Of a DNA stretch of 62,825 nt, positions 26,980 to 36,495 are shown in pieces. The notes beneath the pieces are model-generated. The model did not search any database. It was given only the letters and a program-made list of their open reading frames with translations, and was not told the origin of the DNA. The translations under genes were made by a program, and so were the position numbers. How positions within the stretch are numbered: the stretch's first letter is position 1; each line of letters begins with the position of its first letter. The stretch is taken from contig JAHEJC010000002.1 in assembly GCA_024639065.1 (NCBI GenBank), positions 1 through 62,825 of the forward strand, written 5' to 3'. Source of the stretch: Lewinellaceae bacterium. GTDB lineage: Bacteria; Bacteroidota; Bacteroidia; Chitinophagales; Saprospiraceae.

Positions 26980-29607
26980 ATGGGTTTTTTAAAGAACTAT
27001 CTATTAGGGTTAAGCTTACTAATATTTTTTAGTTGCAAGACAACCAAAAATATTGTGGATGCACCGGTAAAAATTCAGGAAGAGTTTTTAGATACTTTAG
27101 TCATATCTGCACCAGCAATTGATACGAGTATTAATGAAGAAGAGACCGCATCATACTCATTACCAGTCTACCATCCCAGTTATTTACGGAAAAATGATCT
27201 CATCCATACCAAGTTGGATTTATCTTTTGATTGGAATAAACAATATGTATTCGGTAAGGCTGAGTTATCTATTAAGCCGCTATTTTATCCAATTGATCAG
27301 GTAATTCTCGATGCTAAAAATTTTGACATTCATAAAGTTTCTCTTTTTTCTAAAGAAGTGGATTACCAATACGATGGCACAAAATTGAATATAACACTTG
27401 ATCGAGCCTATGCTGCTGATGAAGTTTATGTTTTATTTATTGAATATACTGCCAAGCCAAATGAAGGTCCTCAAGGAGGAAGCCAAGCTATTACTTCCGA
27501 TAAGGGTTTGTTTTTTATAAATCCTCTTGGTGATGATCCTTCTAAACCCCAACAAATATGGACTCAAGGAGAAACCGAAAATAATTCTCGGTGGTTTCCT
27601 ACCATTGATAAACCCATTGAGCGATGCTCGCAAGAAATCAGCCTTACCGTAGAGAACCGATTCGTTACCTTGTCAAATGGTCTCATGATATCTTCCCAAA
27701 GAAATGCTGATAATACGCGTACTGACACCTGGAGGCAAGATAAACCACATGCTCCTTATCTATTTATGTTAGCAGTTGGCGAATTTGCTGTAGTGAAGGA
27801 GCAATGGAATAATATATCGGTGGATTATTATGTAGAGCCTGAATATGCTGATTATGCTAAGAAAATATTTAATCACACGCCTGAGATGCTGCAATTCTTC
27901 TCTGATAAACTGAATATGGAATATCCCTGGGATAAATATGCTCAGGTTGCTGTAAGAGATTATGTCTCAGGAGCTATGGAAAATACGAGTGCGGTTATTT
28001 TTGGAGAGTTTGTTCAAAAAACTGAAGAAGAATTAGTGGATAATCATAATGATTTTATTGTAGCCCATGAAATGATTCATCATTGGTTTGGCGATTTGGT
28101 TACTTGTGAAAGTTGGGCCAATTTAACCATGAATGAAGGCTTTGCCAATTATGGTGAATATCTATGGTTTGAACATAAGTATGGAAAAGATGAAGCTGAC
28201 TTTCATAGACAGAATGAATTATTTGGCTATCTAAATCAGGTTCAATCTGGAAACATCCATCCATTAATACATTTTGGGTATACTGATAAAGAAGAAATGT
28301 TTGATGGGCATAGTTATAATAAAGGAGGATTGGTATTACATATGTTGCGAAAATATATGGGAGATGAGGCATTTTATGCCGGACTAAAGAAATATTTAAC
28401 CGATAATGCCTTTTCTGCGGTAGAAGCTCATCATTTACGCTTAGCCATGGAGTCAATCATTGGAGAGGACCTCAATTGGTTTTTTAATCAATGGTTTTTT
28501 AATCAAGGCCACCCAATATTGTCCTACGAAACCGCTTTCGATGAAGACAATAAAGAACTTACTTTAATCATATTTCAGGAACAAGACCCTGAGTATAATC
28601 CGGCAATATTCATATTGCCCATGGAGGTCGCTGTTTATTATGAGGATGGTTCTTATGAATCCTTCTCTATCAAAATAGATGAAAGGGAGCAAATATTTAA
28701 GTTTAACCTTAAAAATGATTTTGCTAATGTGATTCTCGATCACCATGATGAATTATTATGCATCATCAATGAAGATAAAAGTGACTTAGCCTATAAAAAT
28801 CAATACCTTTTTGCGCCAAACTATATTCATCGGTTGAAGGCCTTACAATATTTTATTTCTAATGAAAGTCCATTAGAAGAAGCTGTAATTGGTAAAGCAA
28901 TTGAGGACAGTCATTGGTCAATCCGAGCTGGAGCATTAAGCAGTTTGGCCATTTCTGATGATTCCAGAAACAAAATAATTACTCTTGCTACTGCAGATCT
29001 CAACTCTAATGTCAGGGCAAGTGCAATTCAATTGTTAGCTTCCGATGCGGAACACGATCATGAAAACATTATTACAACTGCCATTACACAAGAAAAAGCC
29101 CTCGTTGTTAAGTCGGAAGCTTTAAAGGCTCTAAGTCAAATAAAACCTGAAGTCGCCTTGAAAATGGCAAATGAAATGAGCGGTGAGGTAAAAGGGCCTA
29201 TGCTCGATGCTGTTGCTGAAATATTAGCTTCTTCAGCGGATCGAGATTATATCCCATTTTTTGAAGAAAAAATTCATGAAACCAATGATTTCAATGTAAT
29301 GGGGTTGATGAATCATTATACACATTTGTTACAAGCACAAAATATAGAGGTTATTTCCGAAAAAACAACCAAATTAAAAGACCTGGCTACCGATATGGAA
29401 ATTTCCATGTTTAAACGATATGCATCAGCAAAAGCTATTAACGATCTCAAGATTAATTTATCCGATCGTAGATTAGATAACCGTCTTTCTGAAGGAGATC
29501 GAAAAACAGTAAATGAGGAGTATCAAAAACTTATTGAGTATTTAGTAGTTATTAAATCTACAGAATCTAACCCTCAACTTAAAAATGCCTATATGTTTTT
29601 CAACTGA
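26980..29607 (+). CDS. M1-family aminopeptidase, lipoprotein, with HEAT-like C-terminus
   Basis: This gluzincin aminopeptidase has about 875 residues. The ATG at 26980 gives a lipoprotein signal (LLGLSLLIFFSCK, lipobox Cys); the frame to 26956 uses TTG and is less likely. The M1 motifs are intact: GAMENTSAVIFGE (substrate N-terminus), HEMIHHWFGDL near residue 363 and NEGFANYGEYLW with the third zinc ligand. After the catalytic half come HEAT-like helical repeats (WSIRAGALSSLA, NVRASAIQLLA). It probably trims peptides in the periplasm or at the outer membrane. A second M1 protein is at 38.8 kb. Confidence 0.93.
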   Translation: MGFLKNYLLGLSLLIFFSCKTTKNIVDAPVKIQEEFLDTLVISAPAIDTSINEEETASYSLPVYHPSYLRKNDLIHTKLDLSFDWNKQYVFGKAELSIKPLFYPIDQVILDAKNFDIHKVSLFSKEVDYQYDGTKLNITLDRAYAADEVYVLFIEYTAKPNEGPQGGSQAITSDKGLFFINPLGDDPSKPQQIWTQGETENNSRWFPTIDKPIERCSQEISLTVENRFVTLSNGLMISSQRNADNTRTDTWRQDKPHAPYLFMLAVGEFAVVKEQWNNISVDYYVEPEYADYAKKIFNHTPEMLQFFSDKLNMEYPWDKYAQVAVRDYVSGAMENTSAVIFGEFVQKTEEELVDNHNDFIVAHEMIHHWFGDLVTCESWANLTMNEGFANYGEYLWFEHKYGKDEADFHRQNELFGYLNQVQSGNIHPLIHFGYTDKEEMFDGHSYNKGGLVLHMLRKYMGDEAFYAGLKKYLTDNAFSAVEAHHLRLAMESIIGEDLNWFFNQWFFNQGHPILSYETAFDEDNKELTLIIFQEQDPEYNPAIFILPMEVAVYYEDGSYESFSIKIDEREQIFKFNLKNDFANVILDHHDELLCIINEDKSDLAYKNQYLFAPNYIHRLKALQYFISNESPLEEAVIGKAIEDSHWSIRAGALSSLAISDDSRNKIITLATADLNSNVRASAIQLLASDAEHDHENIITTAITQEKALVVKSEALKALSQIKPEVALKMANEMSGEVKGPMLDAVAEILASSADRDYIPFFEEKIHETNDFNVMGLMNHYTHLLQAQNIEVISEKTTKLKDLATDMEISMFKRYASAKAINDLKINLSDRRLDNRLSEGDRKTVNEEYQKLIEYLVVIKSTESNPQLKNAYMFFN

Positions 29608-29754
29608 TATGTAGATGGAATCTATAAAGTATTATTAGGTTAAGGTATTGACAATTTGACAATTAGGTAGTATATTGACCCCTTTGGGCCAAATGTATAT
29701 AGGAATTTATTATTATTTTTTATTGTTCACTTACTAAACCGGCGCGTCAGAATA

Positions 29755-32700
29755 ATGGGTAATAATCAAGGAAGCTATCAACTGTTGATAGAAAAGTTAG
29801 ATCATTTTATTCGGAAATACTATCTCAATCAATTTATAAGAGGACTATTATTCAGTATTGGTTTTGTATTCCTTTTTTTCTTGATAATAAATGTGTTAGA
29901 ACATTATTTTTATTTTGGAAAAGCTCCAAGAAAAATTCTCTTTTTCTCATTTCTACTTTCGTCAATTACTGCCCTGGGTTATTGGGTATTCACCCCATTG
30001 CTTCATTTCTTCCGGCTGGGTAAAATCATTTCACATGATCAAGCAGCTCAAATTATTGGTGACCATTTTGAAGATGTAAAGGATAAACTGATTAATATTC
30101 TTCAATTAAAGAGACAAACTGATGATTTAAACAGTAAGGATTTGGTTCTAGCAAGTATTGATCAAAAGTCTAATGAAATTAAAGTCGTTCCTTTTAAAAA
30201 AGCAATCGATCTTAATAAGAATCGTAAACATTTGAAATACTCGCTTCCGCCATTATTAATTTTATTAGTACTGCTTTTTGCAGCACCTAGTGTGATTACA
30301 AAAAGTACGCATCGGCTTGTTCATAACAATGTTGAATTTGAAAAAGAAGCACCATTCTCCTTTGCAGTGTCCAATGAAGACCTGCGAGTGGTTCAATATG
30401 ATGATTATACACTAGATATTCAGGTTAATGGGGAGGTATTGCCTAATGACGCTTTTATCAAAATAGAAGATTACGTATATCGACTTCAAAAAAATAGTGC
30501 TCAAAACTATACCTATACATTTAATAATGTCCAAAAAAATACCCCTTTCTTAGTTTTTTCCGGAGAAGTTAAATCTAAACCATACGAATTAAATATTATT
30601 AAAAAGCCAGTTATTATTGATTTTCAATTGTCTCTTGATTACCCTGCCTATACCAAAAGAACTGATAAAATGTTGGAAAATATCGGTGATGTGGTTGTTC
30701 CTGTTGGTACCAAGATAAATTGGCGATTTAACACCTTAAACACAGAACAAATAGATATTAAGCTTCAAGGAAATCTAAAAAAAGAGTTGGAGCGAAAATC
30801 TAATACCCTTTTTGATTATACCTCCAGAGTCTATAAGCCGGGCCCCTATCAATTGTATGTTTCAAATGATCAACTCGCCACCTCGGATTCGGTACAATAT
30901 TCTATCCAAATTATTCCTGACCAATATCCATCTATTGATGTAGAAACATTCATAGATAGTGCAGATACTGAAATGATTTATTTTATTGGAAATGCTTCTG
31001 ATGACTACGGAATCAAAACAATTACATTCAATTATAGATTAACCTCTAATCATTCAAAAAGCATTCCTTTAGTAAGCATTCCTGTACTGGAACCAATTGC
31101 TCGAAATACACAATATCAATATACCTGGGATAAGGCAGCCTTAGATTTAAAAGCGGGTGATCAATTATCATATTATTTTGAGGTTTTTGATAATGATGGA
31201 ATCAATGGAAGCAAATCAAGTAAAACAGAAATATTTGAAATCAATAAACCAACCGAAGAGGAGTACGAGCAAAAAGCTGAAGCTAATAATGAAGATATTA
31301 AGGAAGAATTGTTAAAATCTCTCTTGGAATCAAAAAAACTGAAAGAGGATATTAAAAAACTGAAAGAAAAATTATTACAAAAGAAGGAGTTAAGTTGGGA
31401 AGAAAAAAAAGAGATCGAAAAGCTTTTGGAAAGACAGAAAGATCTTGAAAAGATGATCGAAGAAGCAAAAGAAAAGTTCAAGGAAAATAAAGAAAATCAA
31501 GAAGAATATACACAACCCAATGAAGATATTCTTGAGAAACAAGAAAAGATTGAAGAGATGTTTGATGACCTCATGAGTGAAGAAATGAAAAGCCTGATGG
31601 AAGAAATTCAAAATTTATTACAAGAACTTCAAAAAGACGAAGCACTTGAAATGATGCAACAGTTTGAATTTAGTGACCAAGAACTTGAAATGGATTTAGA
31701 CAGGATGCTTGAGTTGTTTAAACATCTGGAAATTGAGCAAGAGATGGAACAAGAAATAAACAAATTAGAAGAACTCGCTGAAGAACAAGAGAAGCTAAGT
31801 GAAGAAACAGAGAACAATGAAAAAAGTAATGAAAAGTTACAGGAGGAGCAAGATGATATTAATGAAAAATTTGAGGAGATCAAGGAAAAATTAGAAGAGA
31901 TCGAAGAAAAAAATGAAGATTTGGAAAGGCCCAAAGAGTTAGGTGATTTTGAAGAACAAAAAGAAGAAATATCTGAAGAATTAGAGAATAGCTCTGAAAA
32001 TCTTGAACAACAACAAAACAAAAAAGCTTCTGAGTCTCAAAAAAAGGCTTCTGATAAAATGAAAGAAATGGCCAGCAATATGTCCAATCAAATGGAATCT
32101 GCCGAGATGGAACAGCTGCAAGAAGATATGAAAGCTTTACGGCAATTGTTGGAAAATTTAGTCGGTCTTTCTTTCGATCAAGAAGATTTAATCAGGAGTT
32201 TGGCAAGGGCACGAATTAATACTCCACGATATATATCATTGGTTCAGGACCAACATAAACTTAAAGGTGATTTTCAATTAATTCAAGACAGCTTGCTTGC
32301 ATTAAGCAAAAGAGTCATGCAAATTGAGTCTTTTGTTACTGAAAAAATTGCAGCTGTAAATGAAAATATGGAAGTGGGATTGAAAAGGTTGGAGGAAAGA
32401 CAAAAAAGTCAGTCGGCAGATAACCAACAACGGGTCATGACGAATGTTAATGACTTAGCACTCATGCTCAATGAAGCCATGGAACAGATGCAACAACAAA
32501 TGTCAGGTATGATGGCTGGATCTCAGATGTGCGACAATCCTGGTAATAAACCTGGAAAATCACCTTCAGATAAAATGACCAAGGCAAACCAACAAATGGG
32601 TGAGCAAATGAAAAAAATGCAAGAGGGTCTCAAACAAGGTGAAGGTAAAGCTACCTCTGAACAATTTGCAAAAATGGCGGCTCGCCAATCTGCATTAAGA

Positions 32701-33081
32701 AAATTATTAAGGGAGCTTCAACAAGAAAAAAGTGAAAAAGGTCAGGGTAGTAAGGAACTAGAAGACCTACAAAATGAGTTAAATAAGATTGAGATTGATT
32801 TGGTTAATAAACAATTAACCAACGAGATGCTGAAGAGACAGCAAGAAATTCAGACTAGGATGCTAGAAGCAGAAAAGGCGGAAAGAATCAGAGGTGAAGA
32901 GGAAAAAAGAAAAGCAGAAGTAGGATCAGAAAAAAATCGAGAATTACCTCCTTCGCTTCAAGAGTATATTAAAAATCGAGAAGCAGAAATTGAAAACTTT
33001 AAGTTAGTTTCTCCCGATGTTAAACCGTATTATAAGCACCTTATAGACGAATATGTCAAATCTTTAAATAGCAACAAGTAA
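29755..33081 (+). CDS. DUF4175-family membrane protein with long coiled coil
   Basis: The 1108-residue protein has two N-terminal transmembrane segments (about residues 25-50 and 55-80), a third near residue 165, and beta-rich Ig-like domains to about residue 500. A very long Glu/Lys/Gln-rich coiled coil (about 500-1050) follows, with Met/Gln-rich stretches (MEQMQQQMSGMMAG). This is the layout of DUF4175 proteins of Bacteroidota, whose role is unknown. The reverse strand carries long Ser/Phe-rich shadow frames caused by the codon pattern. The 29608-29754 gap before it contains a tandem TTGACAATT repeat (29648-29664). The kinase-like gene follows after 9 bases. Confidence 0.8.
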   Translation: MGNNQGSYQLLIEKLDHFIRKYYLNQFIRGLLFSIGFVFLFFLIINVLEHYFYFGKAPRKILFFSFLLSSITALGYWVFTPLLHFFRLGKIISHDQAAQIIGDHFEDVKDKLINILQLKRQTDDLNSKDLVLASIDQKSNEIKVVPFKKAIDLNKNRKHLKYSLPPLLILLVLLFAAPSVITKSTHRLVHNNVEFEKEAPFSFAVSNEDLRVVQYDDYTLDIQVNGEVLPNDAFIKIEDYVYRLQKNSAQNYTYTFNNVQKNTPFLVFSGEVKSKPYELNIIKKPVIIDFQLSLDYPAYTKRTDKMLENIGDVVVPVGTKINWRFNTLNTEQIDIKLQGNLKKELERKSNTLFDYTSRVYKPGPYQLYVSNDQLATSDSVQYSIQIIPDQYPSIDVETFIDSADTEMIYFIGNASDDYGIKTITFNYRLTSNHSKSIPLVSIPVLEPIARNTQYQYTWDKAALDLKAGDQLSYYFEVFDNDGINGSKSSKTEIFEINKPTEEEYEQKAEANNEDIKEELLKSLLESKKLKEDIKKLKEKLLQKKELSWEEKKEIEKLLERQKDLEKMIEEAKEKFKENKENQEEYTQPNEDILEKQEKIEEMFDDLMSEEMKSLMEEIQNLLQELQKDEALEMMQQFEFSDQELEMDLDRMLELFKHLEIEQEMEQEINKLEELAEEQEKLSEETENNEKSNEKLQEEQDDINEKFEEIKEKLEEIEEKNEDLERPKELGDFEEQKEEISEELENSSENLEQQQNKKASESQKKASDKMKEMASNMSNQMESAEMEQLQEDMKALRQLLENLVGLSFDQEDLIRSLARARINTPRYISLVQDQHKLKGDFQLIQDSLLALSKRVMQIESFVTEKIAAVNENMEVGLKRLEERQKSQSADNQQRVMTNVNDLALMLNEAMEQMQQQMSGMMAGSQMCDNPGNKPGKSPSDKMTKANQQMGEQMKKMQEGLKQGEGKATSEQFAKMAARQSALRKLLRELQQEKSEKGQGSKELEDLQNELNKIEIDLVNKQLTNEMLKRQQEIQTRMLEAEKAERIRGEEEKRKAEVGSEKNRELPPSLQEYIKNREAEIENFKLVSPDVKPYYKHLIDEYVKSLNSNK

Positions 33082-33090
33082 TCTATATAC

Positions 33091-33477
33091 ATGTTAAAAC
33101 TTAGATCTAATCCACAGAACATATTAGAAGTCGAGCAATTTGTAACTGAATTAATGGCTAGGTATGAGATTCGTTCCGATCTCCATCCGAACATTTTAAT
33201 TAGTTTAACCGAGGCCGTTAACAACGCAATCCGACATGGTAACTTGGAAGATGAAAACAAGATTGTCTCTGTTGACCTTAAAAAGAACAACGGAACACTT
33301 CATTTCAGGATTTGTGATGAAGGTCCTGGTTTTGATCCTGCTCGAGTGCCTGATCCAACGTGCCCTGAAAATCTTCAAAAAATTGGAGGGCGTGGTGTTT
33401 ATATCATGCAACAATTATGTGATAAATTGTGCTATAAAAGCAATGGCTCCATTGTCGAACTGGAATTTAAATTATAA
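33091..33477 (+). CDS. RsbW-like serine kinase / anti-sigma regulatory ATPase
   Basis: This is a 128-residue GHKL ATPase of the anti-sigma factor type. Box N is LTEAVNNAIRHGN, box G1 is FRICDEGPGFDP and box G2 is KIGGRGVYIMQQL. Proteins of this type phosphorylate an anti-sigma antagonist or sequester a sigma factor in partner-switching systems. The usual neighbours (STAS antagonist, sigma factor) are not adjacent. A SpoIIE-type phosphatase, the opposing activity in such systems, is encoded at 45.0 kb. It sits between the DUF4175 and ybeY genes in what looks like one unit. Confidence 0.85.
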   Translation: MLKLRSNPQNILEVEQFVTELMARYEIRSDLHPNILISLTEAVNNAIRHGNLEDENKIVSVDLKKNNGTLHFRICDEGPGFDPARVPDPTCPENLQKIGGRGVYIMQQLCDKLCYKSNGSIVELEFKL

Positions 33478-33500
33478 TCTAGGTTACTCTTTCTAAAGCT

Positions 33501-33914
33501 ATGAGCATTCGTTTTTATACGGAAGATTATCCTTTCCGTCCGAACCAAAAACGAAAACACTACGCATGGTTGAAAAAGGTTATCGCGTTTGAAAACAAAG
33601 AGCTGGATAAAATCAATGTAATCTTTTGCTCAGATCAATATCTTTTAAATCTGAATACAACTTTTTTAAATCATGATTATTTGACAGATGTTATAACTTT
33701 TCAATATGAGTCGGATCCTATCCTTGGGGATATCTATATTTCTATTGACCGGGTTAAAGAAAATGCGGTAATTTTTAAAAACTCATTTTTACAAGAACTT
33801 CGTAGAGTTATCGTGCATGGAATCCTACATCTTTGTGGATACCAAGACAAAAGTAAACAGCAGAAAGAAATAATGAGGTCTCTGGAATCAAAATATATTG
33901 AGCTATTCAATTAA
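33501..33914 (+). CDS. ybeY: Endoribonuclease YbeY (rRNA maturation)
   Basis: YbeY is a metal-dependent RNase for 16S rRNA 3'-end maturation and ribosome quality control. The 137-residue protein has NTTFLNHDYLTDVITFQYE and the metal motif HGILHLCGYQDKS. The first two histidines of the classical H-x3-H-x5-H motif are kept; the third position is Asp, a variant also usual in Bacteroidota. It follows the RsbW-like gene after 23 bases. Confidence 0.92.
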   Translation: MSIRFYTEDYPFRPNQKRKHYAWLKKVIAFENKELDKINVIFCSDQYLLNLNTTFLNHDYLTDVITFQYESDPILGDIYISIDRVKENAVIFKNSFLQELRRVIVHGILHLCGYQDKSKQQKEIMRSLESKYIELFN

Positions 33915-33951
33915 CTTCAAAGAAAAATATTCTTGTTTTTTCTATAAAAGA

Positions 33952-33982
33952 TTGACCTATTATCTACTTCCTATTACTTTTG
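33952..33982 (+). promoter_or_regulatory. Promoter of the thrABC operon
   Basis: TTG at 33952-33954 and TACTTTTG at 33975-33982 are separated by 20 bases, close to the Bacteroidota pattern TTG-N19-TAnnTTTG. Transcription would start near 33990, leaving about 20 bases before the thrA ATG. There is therefore no room for a leader-peptide attenuator. Confidence 0.65.
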
Positions 33983-34009
33983 CAGCTTCAAATTTTTAGA
34001 TAATCTATT

Positions 34010-36478
34010 ATGGTAGTACTTAAATTCGGGGGTTCTTCTATTGCAAATGCAGAAAGAATCAAGAATGTTGTCAGTACAATAAGGGAAAAATATGTTTCGC
34101 CTTTTACGGTAGTCTTTTCAGCTTTTGGTGGTATTACGGATTTGTTAGTTCAAATGAGTCAAGAAGCAGAAGTTGGAAATAAAAAGTATTTTGAGCAATT
34201 CGAAGCATACTGTATACGTCATCGTGAAATAATAGAAAATCTTTTCTCCAAACCAAACACTGGTTTGGATGTCACTCAAAAGATTCAAGATTGGCACAAT
34301 GTATTAAGACATGTGTTACAAGGTGTTTACCTAGTAAGAGAAGCTTCCGCTAGAACTACAGATTATATCTTGAGCTTCGGAGAACGCAACGCTTCATATA
34401 TTATTTGCGCATATATGAGAAGTCAAGGAATTGATGCTGAATTCTTAGACGCAAGAAATATTATTAAAACAAATAGAGCTTTTGGTTCTGCTATTGTAGA
34501 TTCAACGCTAACTTACCAAAATATTCAAACTCATTATAGCCAACATTCAGATAAAATTCAGGTTGTTACCGGTTTTATTAGTTCGGCAAAAGGTGGTTTA
34601 ACAACTACTCTGGGGAGAGGAGGATCCGATTATACAGCTGCTCTTTTAGCTGCTGGTTTAAATGCTGCACGACTTGAAATATGGACAGATGTAAATGGTG
34701 TCCTTACTTCTGATCCAAGAAAAGTCAAAAAGGCATTCACTATTCCTAAGCTTTCTTTTCAAGAAGCTATGGAAATGTCACATTTTGGTGCTAAAGTTAT
34801 TTACCCGCCGACCATCCAACCAATCTTAAACAAGGAAATTCCGCTGATTATTAAGAATTCTTTCAATCCTAATTTCAAAGGAACGCTAATTGAAAAAAAG
34901 AACGATCCACGAAGCCCCGCTGTAAAAGGTATATCATCAATTTCAAATATTGCCCTACTCACACTTCAAGGAAGTGGCCTTTTTGGAGTTCCTGGTATAG
35001 CGGCTAGATTATTCAGTGCCCTCGCCAAAAGAAAAATTAATGTAATATTAATAACTCAGGGATCTTCTGAGCACTCAATAAGTTTTGCTGTAAATCCAAA
35101 AGATGCATCAAAAGCCAAAGTAAGTATCGTTAAAGAATTTGCTTTGGAACTTGAAAAAGGTCTTGTTGAGCCTATTAAAATAGAATCCGATCTTGCCGTA
35201 GTTGCGATCATAGGTGAAAACATGCGCTATAGACCAGGTATAGCCGGTAGATTATTCACCTCACTAGGAAGAAATGGAATTAATGTCATTGCGATTGCTC
35301 AGGGTTCTTCCGAATTAAATATTTCGGTGGTCATAAATTCCCATAATGAGGCTAAAGCCTTGAATACGCTCCATGAAGCATTTTTCTTAAGTGACACGAA
35401 CGTGTTGAACTTATTTATTATTGGAATTGGATTGATAGGAGGAACATTAATCAACCAAATAAGTAATCAAGCAAAGCAATTATTAGATAATCAATCCCTA
35501 GAAATTAATGTAGTAGGTATTGCAAACACGCAGAAAATGCTTTTTGCGAAAGATGGCGTTAATCTACAGAACTGGAGAGAAGATTTAATGAAAGATGGCG
35601 TTAAAACCAATTTGGTTGAATTTGTAAAGCAAGTTAAAAAGTTGAACTTATCAAATTCCATTTTTGTGGATAATACCTCTTCTACTGAAGTAACTGACTT
35701 ATATAAAGATATATTAGATGCTTCTATCTCAATCTCTACTCCAAATAAATTAGCCACATCTTCTTCCCTTTCAAATTATTTCGCCTTAAAAGAACTCGCG
35801 ACAAAAAAAGGCGTTTTATTCCGTTATGAAACGAATGTGGGTGCTGGCCTTCCTGTAATTACCACATTGAACGACTTAATGAATAGTGGTGATGAAATAT
35901 TATCAATTGAAGGTGTCTTTTCTGGATCTCTATCCTATATCTTCAACTCATTTACCAGTAGTCAATCATTTAGCGAAGTAGTGCTAGAGGCTAAAAACCT
36001 AGGACTAACTGAACCTGACCCAAGGCAAGACTTATCTCTGATGGACTTTAAGCGAAAATTAGTGATTCTTGCTCGTGAAGTTGGCTTTAAATTGGAAACT
36101 GAAAATATTACTTCCGATAATTTGCTAAATGACGATTTAATAGCTGCTGAATCAGTTGAAGTATTCATGGAGAACCTATTATCTATTGACCCTATTTACA
36201 GCCAACTTATTTTAGATGCTGAGGCTAAGGGTAATAAATTAAGGGTGGTAGGTAGCATTTCTCCGGATACATCAGAGATTAGGCTTAAACAAGTGGATCA
36301 GCGCAATCCTTTTTACAATTTAGACGGTAGTGACAATATGATTGTTATTACTACAAAAAGGTATGCAAAGAGACCTTTAGTAATCAAAGGGCCTGGTGCT
36401 GGTGCTGAAGTAACAGCAGCAGGTGTATTTGCAGAAATTATTTATATTGGCAATCGTTTGGCTAAATCATATAAGTAG
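34010..36478 (+). CDS. thrA: Bifunctional aspartokinase / homoserine dehydrogenase
   Basis: This fused enzyme performs the first and third steps from aspartate to threonine and methionine. The 822-residue protein opens with the aspartokinase P-loop-like KFGGSS (residues 5-10) and has GRGGSDYTAALLAAGL. Two ACT domains follow (about 310-460), where allosteric feedback by threonine is expected. The NAD(P)-binding homoserine dehydrogenase begins near residue 465 (LFIIGIGLIGGTL) and includes YETNVGAGLPVITTL and GLTEPDPRQDLSLMDFKRKL. It is the first gene of a compact thrA-thrB-thrC operon. Confidence 0.97.
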   Translation: MVVLKFGGSSIANAERIKNVVSTIREKYVSPFTVVFSAFGGITDLLVQMSQEAEVGNKKYFEQFEAYCIRHREIIENLFSKPNTGLDVTQKIQDWHNVLRHVLQGVYLVREASARTTDYILSFGERNASYIICAYMRSQGIDAEFLDARNIIKTNRAFGSAIVDSTLTYQNIQTHYSQHSDKIQVVTGFISSAKGGLTTTLGRGGSDYTAALLAAGLNAARLEIWTDVNGVLTSDPRKVKKAFTIPKLSFQEAMEMSHFGAKVIYPPTIQPILNKEIPLIIKNSFNPNFKGTLIEKKNDPRSPAVKGISSISNIALLTLQGSGLFGVPGIAARLFSALAKRKINVILITQGSSEHSISFAVNPKDASKAKVSIVKEFALELEKGLVEPIKIESDLAVVAIIGENMRYRPGIAGRLFTSLGRNGINVIAIAQGSSELNISVVINSHNEAKALNTLHEAFFLSDTNVLNLFIIGIGLIGGTLINQISNQAKQLLDNQSLEINVVGIANTQKMLFAKDGVNLQNWREDLMKDGVKTNLVEFVKQVKKLNLSNSIFVDNTSSTEVTDLYKDILDASISISTPNKLATSSSLSNYFALKELATKKGVLFRYETNVGAGLPVITTLNDLMNSGDEILSIEGVFSGSLSYIFNSFTSSQSFSEVVLEAKNLGLTEPDPRQDLSLMDFKRKLVILAREVGFKLETENITSDNLLNDDLIAAESVEVFMENLLSIDPIYSQLILDAEAKGNKLRVVGSISPDTSEIRLKQVDQRNPFYNLDGSDNMIVITTKRYAKRPLVIKGPGAGAEVTAAGVFAEIIYIGNRLAKSYK

Positions 36479-36495
36479 TTGATAATCAATAATAT

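Noticed and set aside
31173-32021. Long Ser/Phe-rich minus-strand frames opposite the DUF4175 coiled coil
   Set aside because: They are shadows created by the Glu/Lys-rich coding strand (GAA/AAA read in reverse), with no start context or family.
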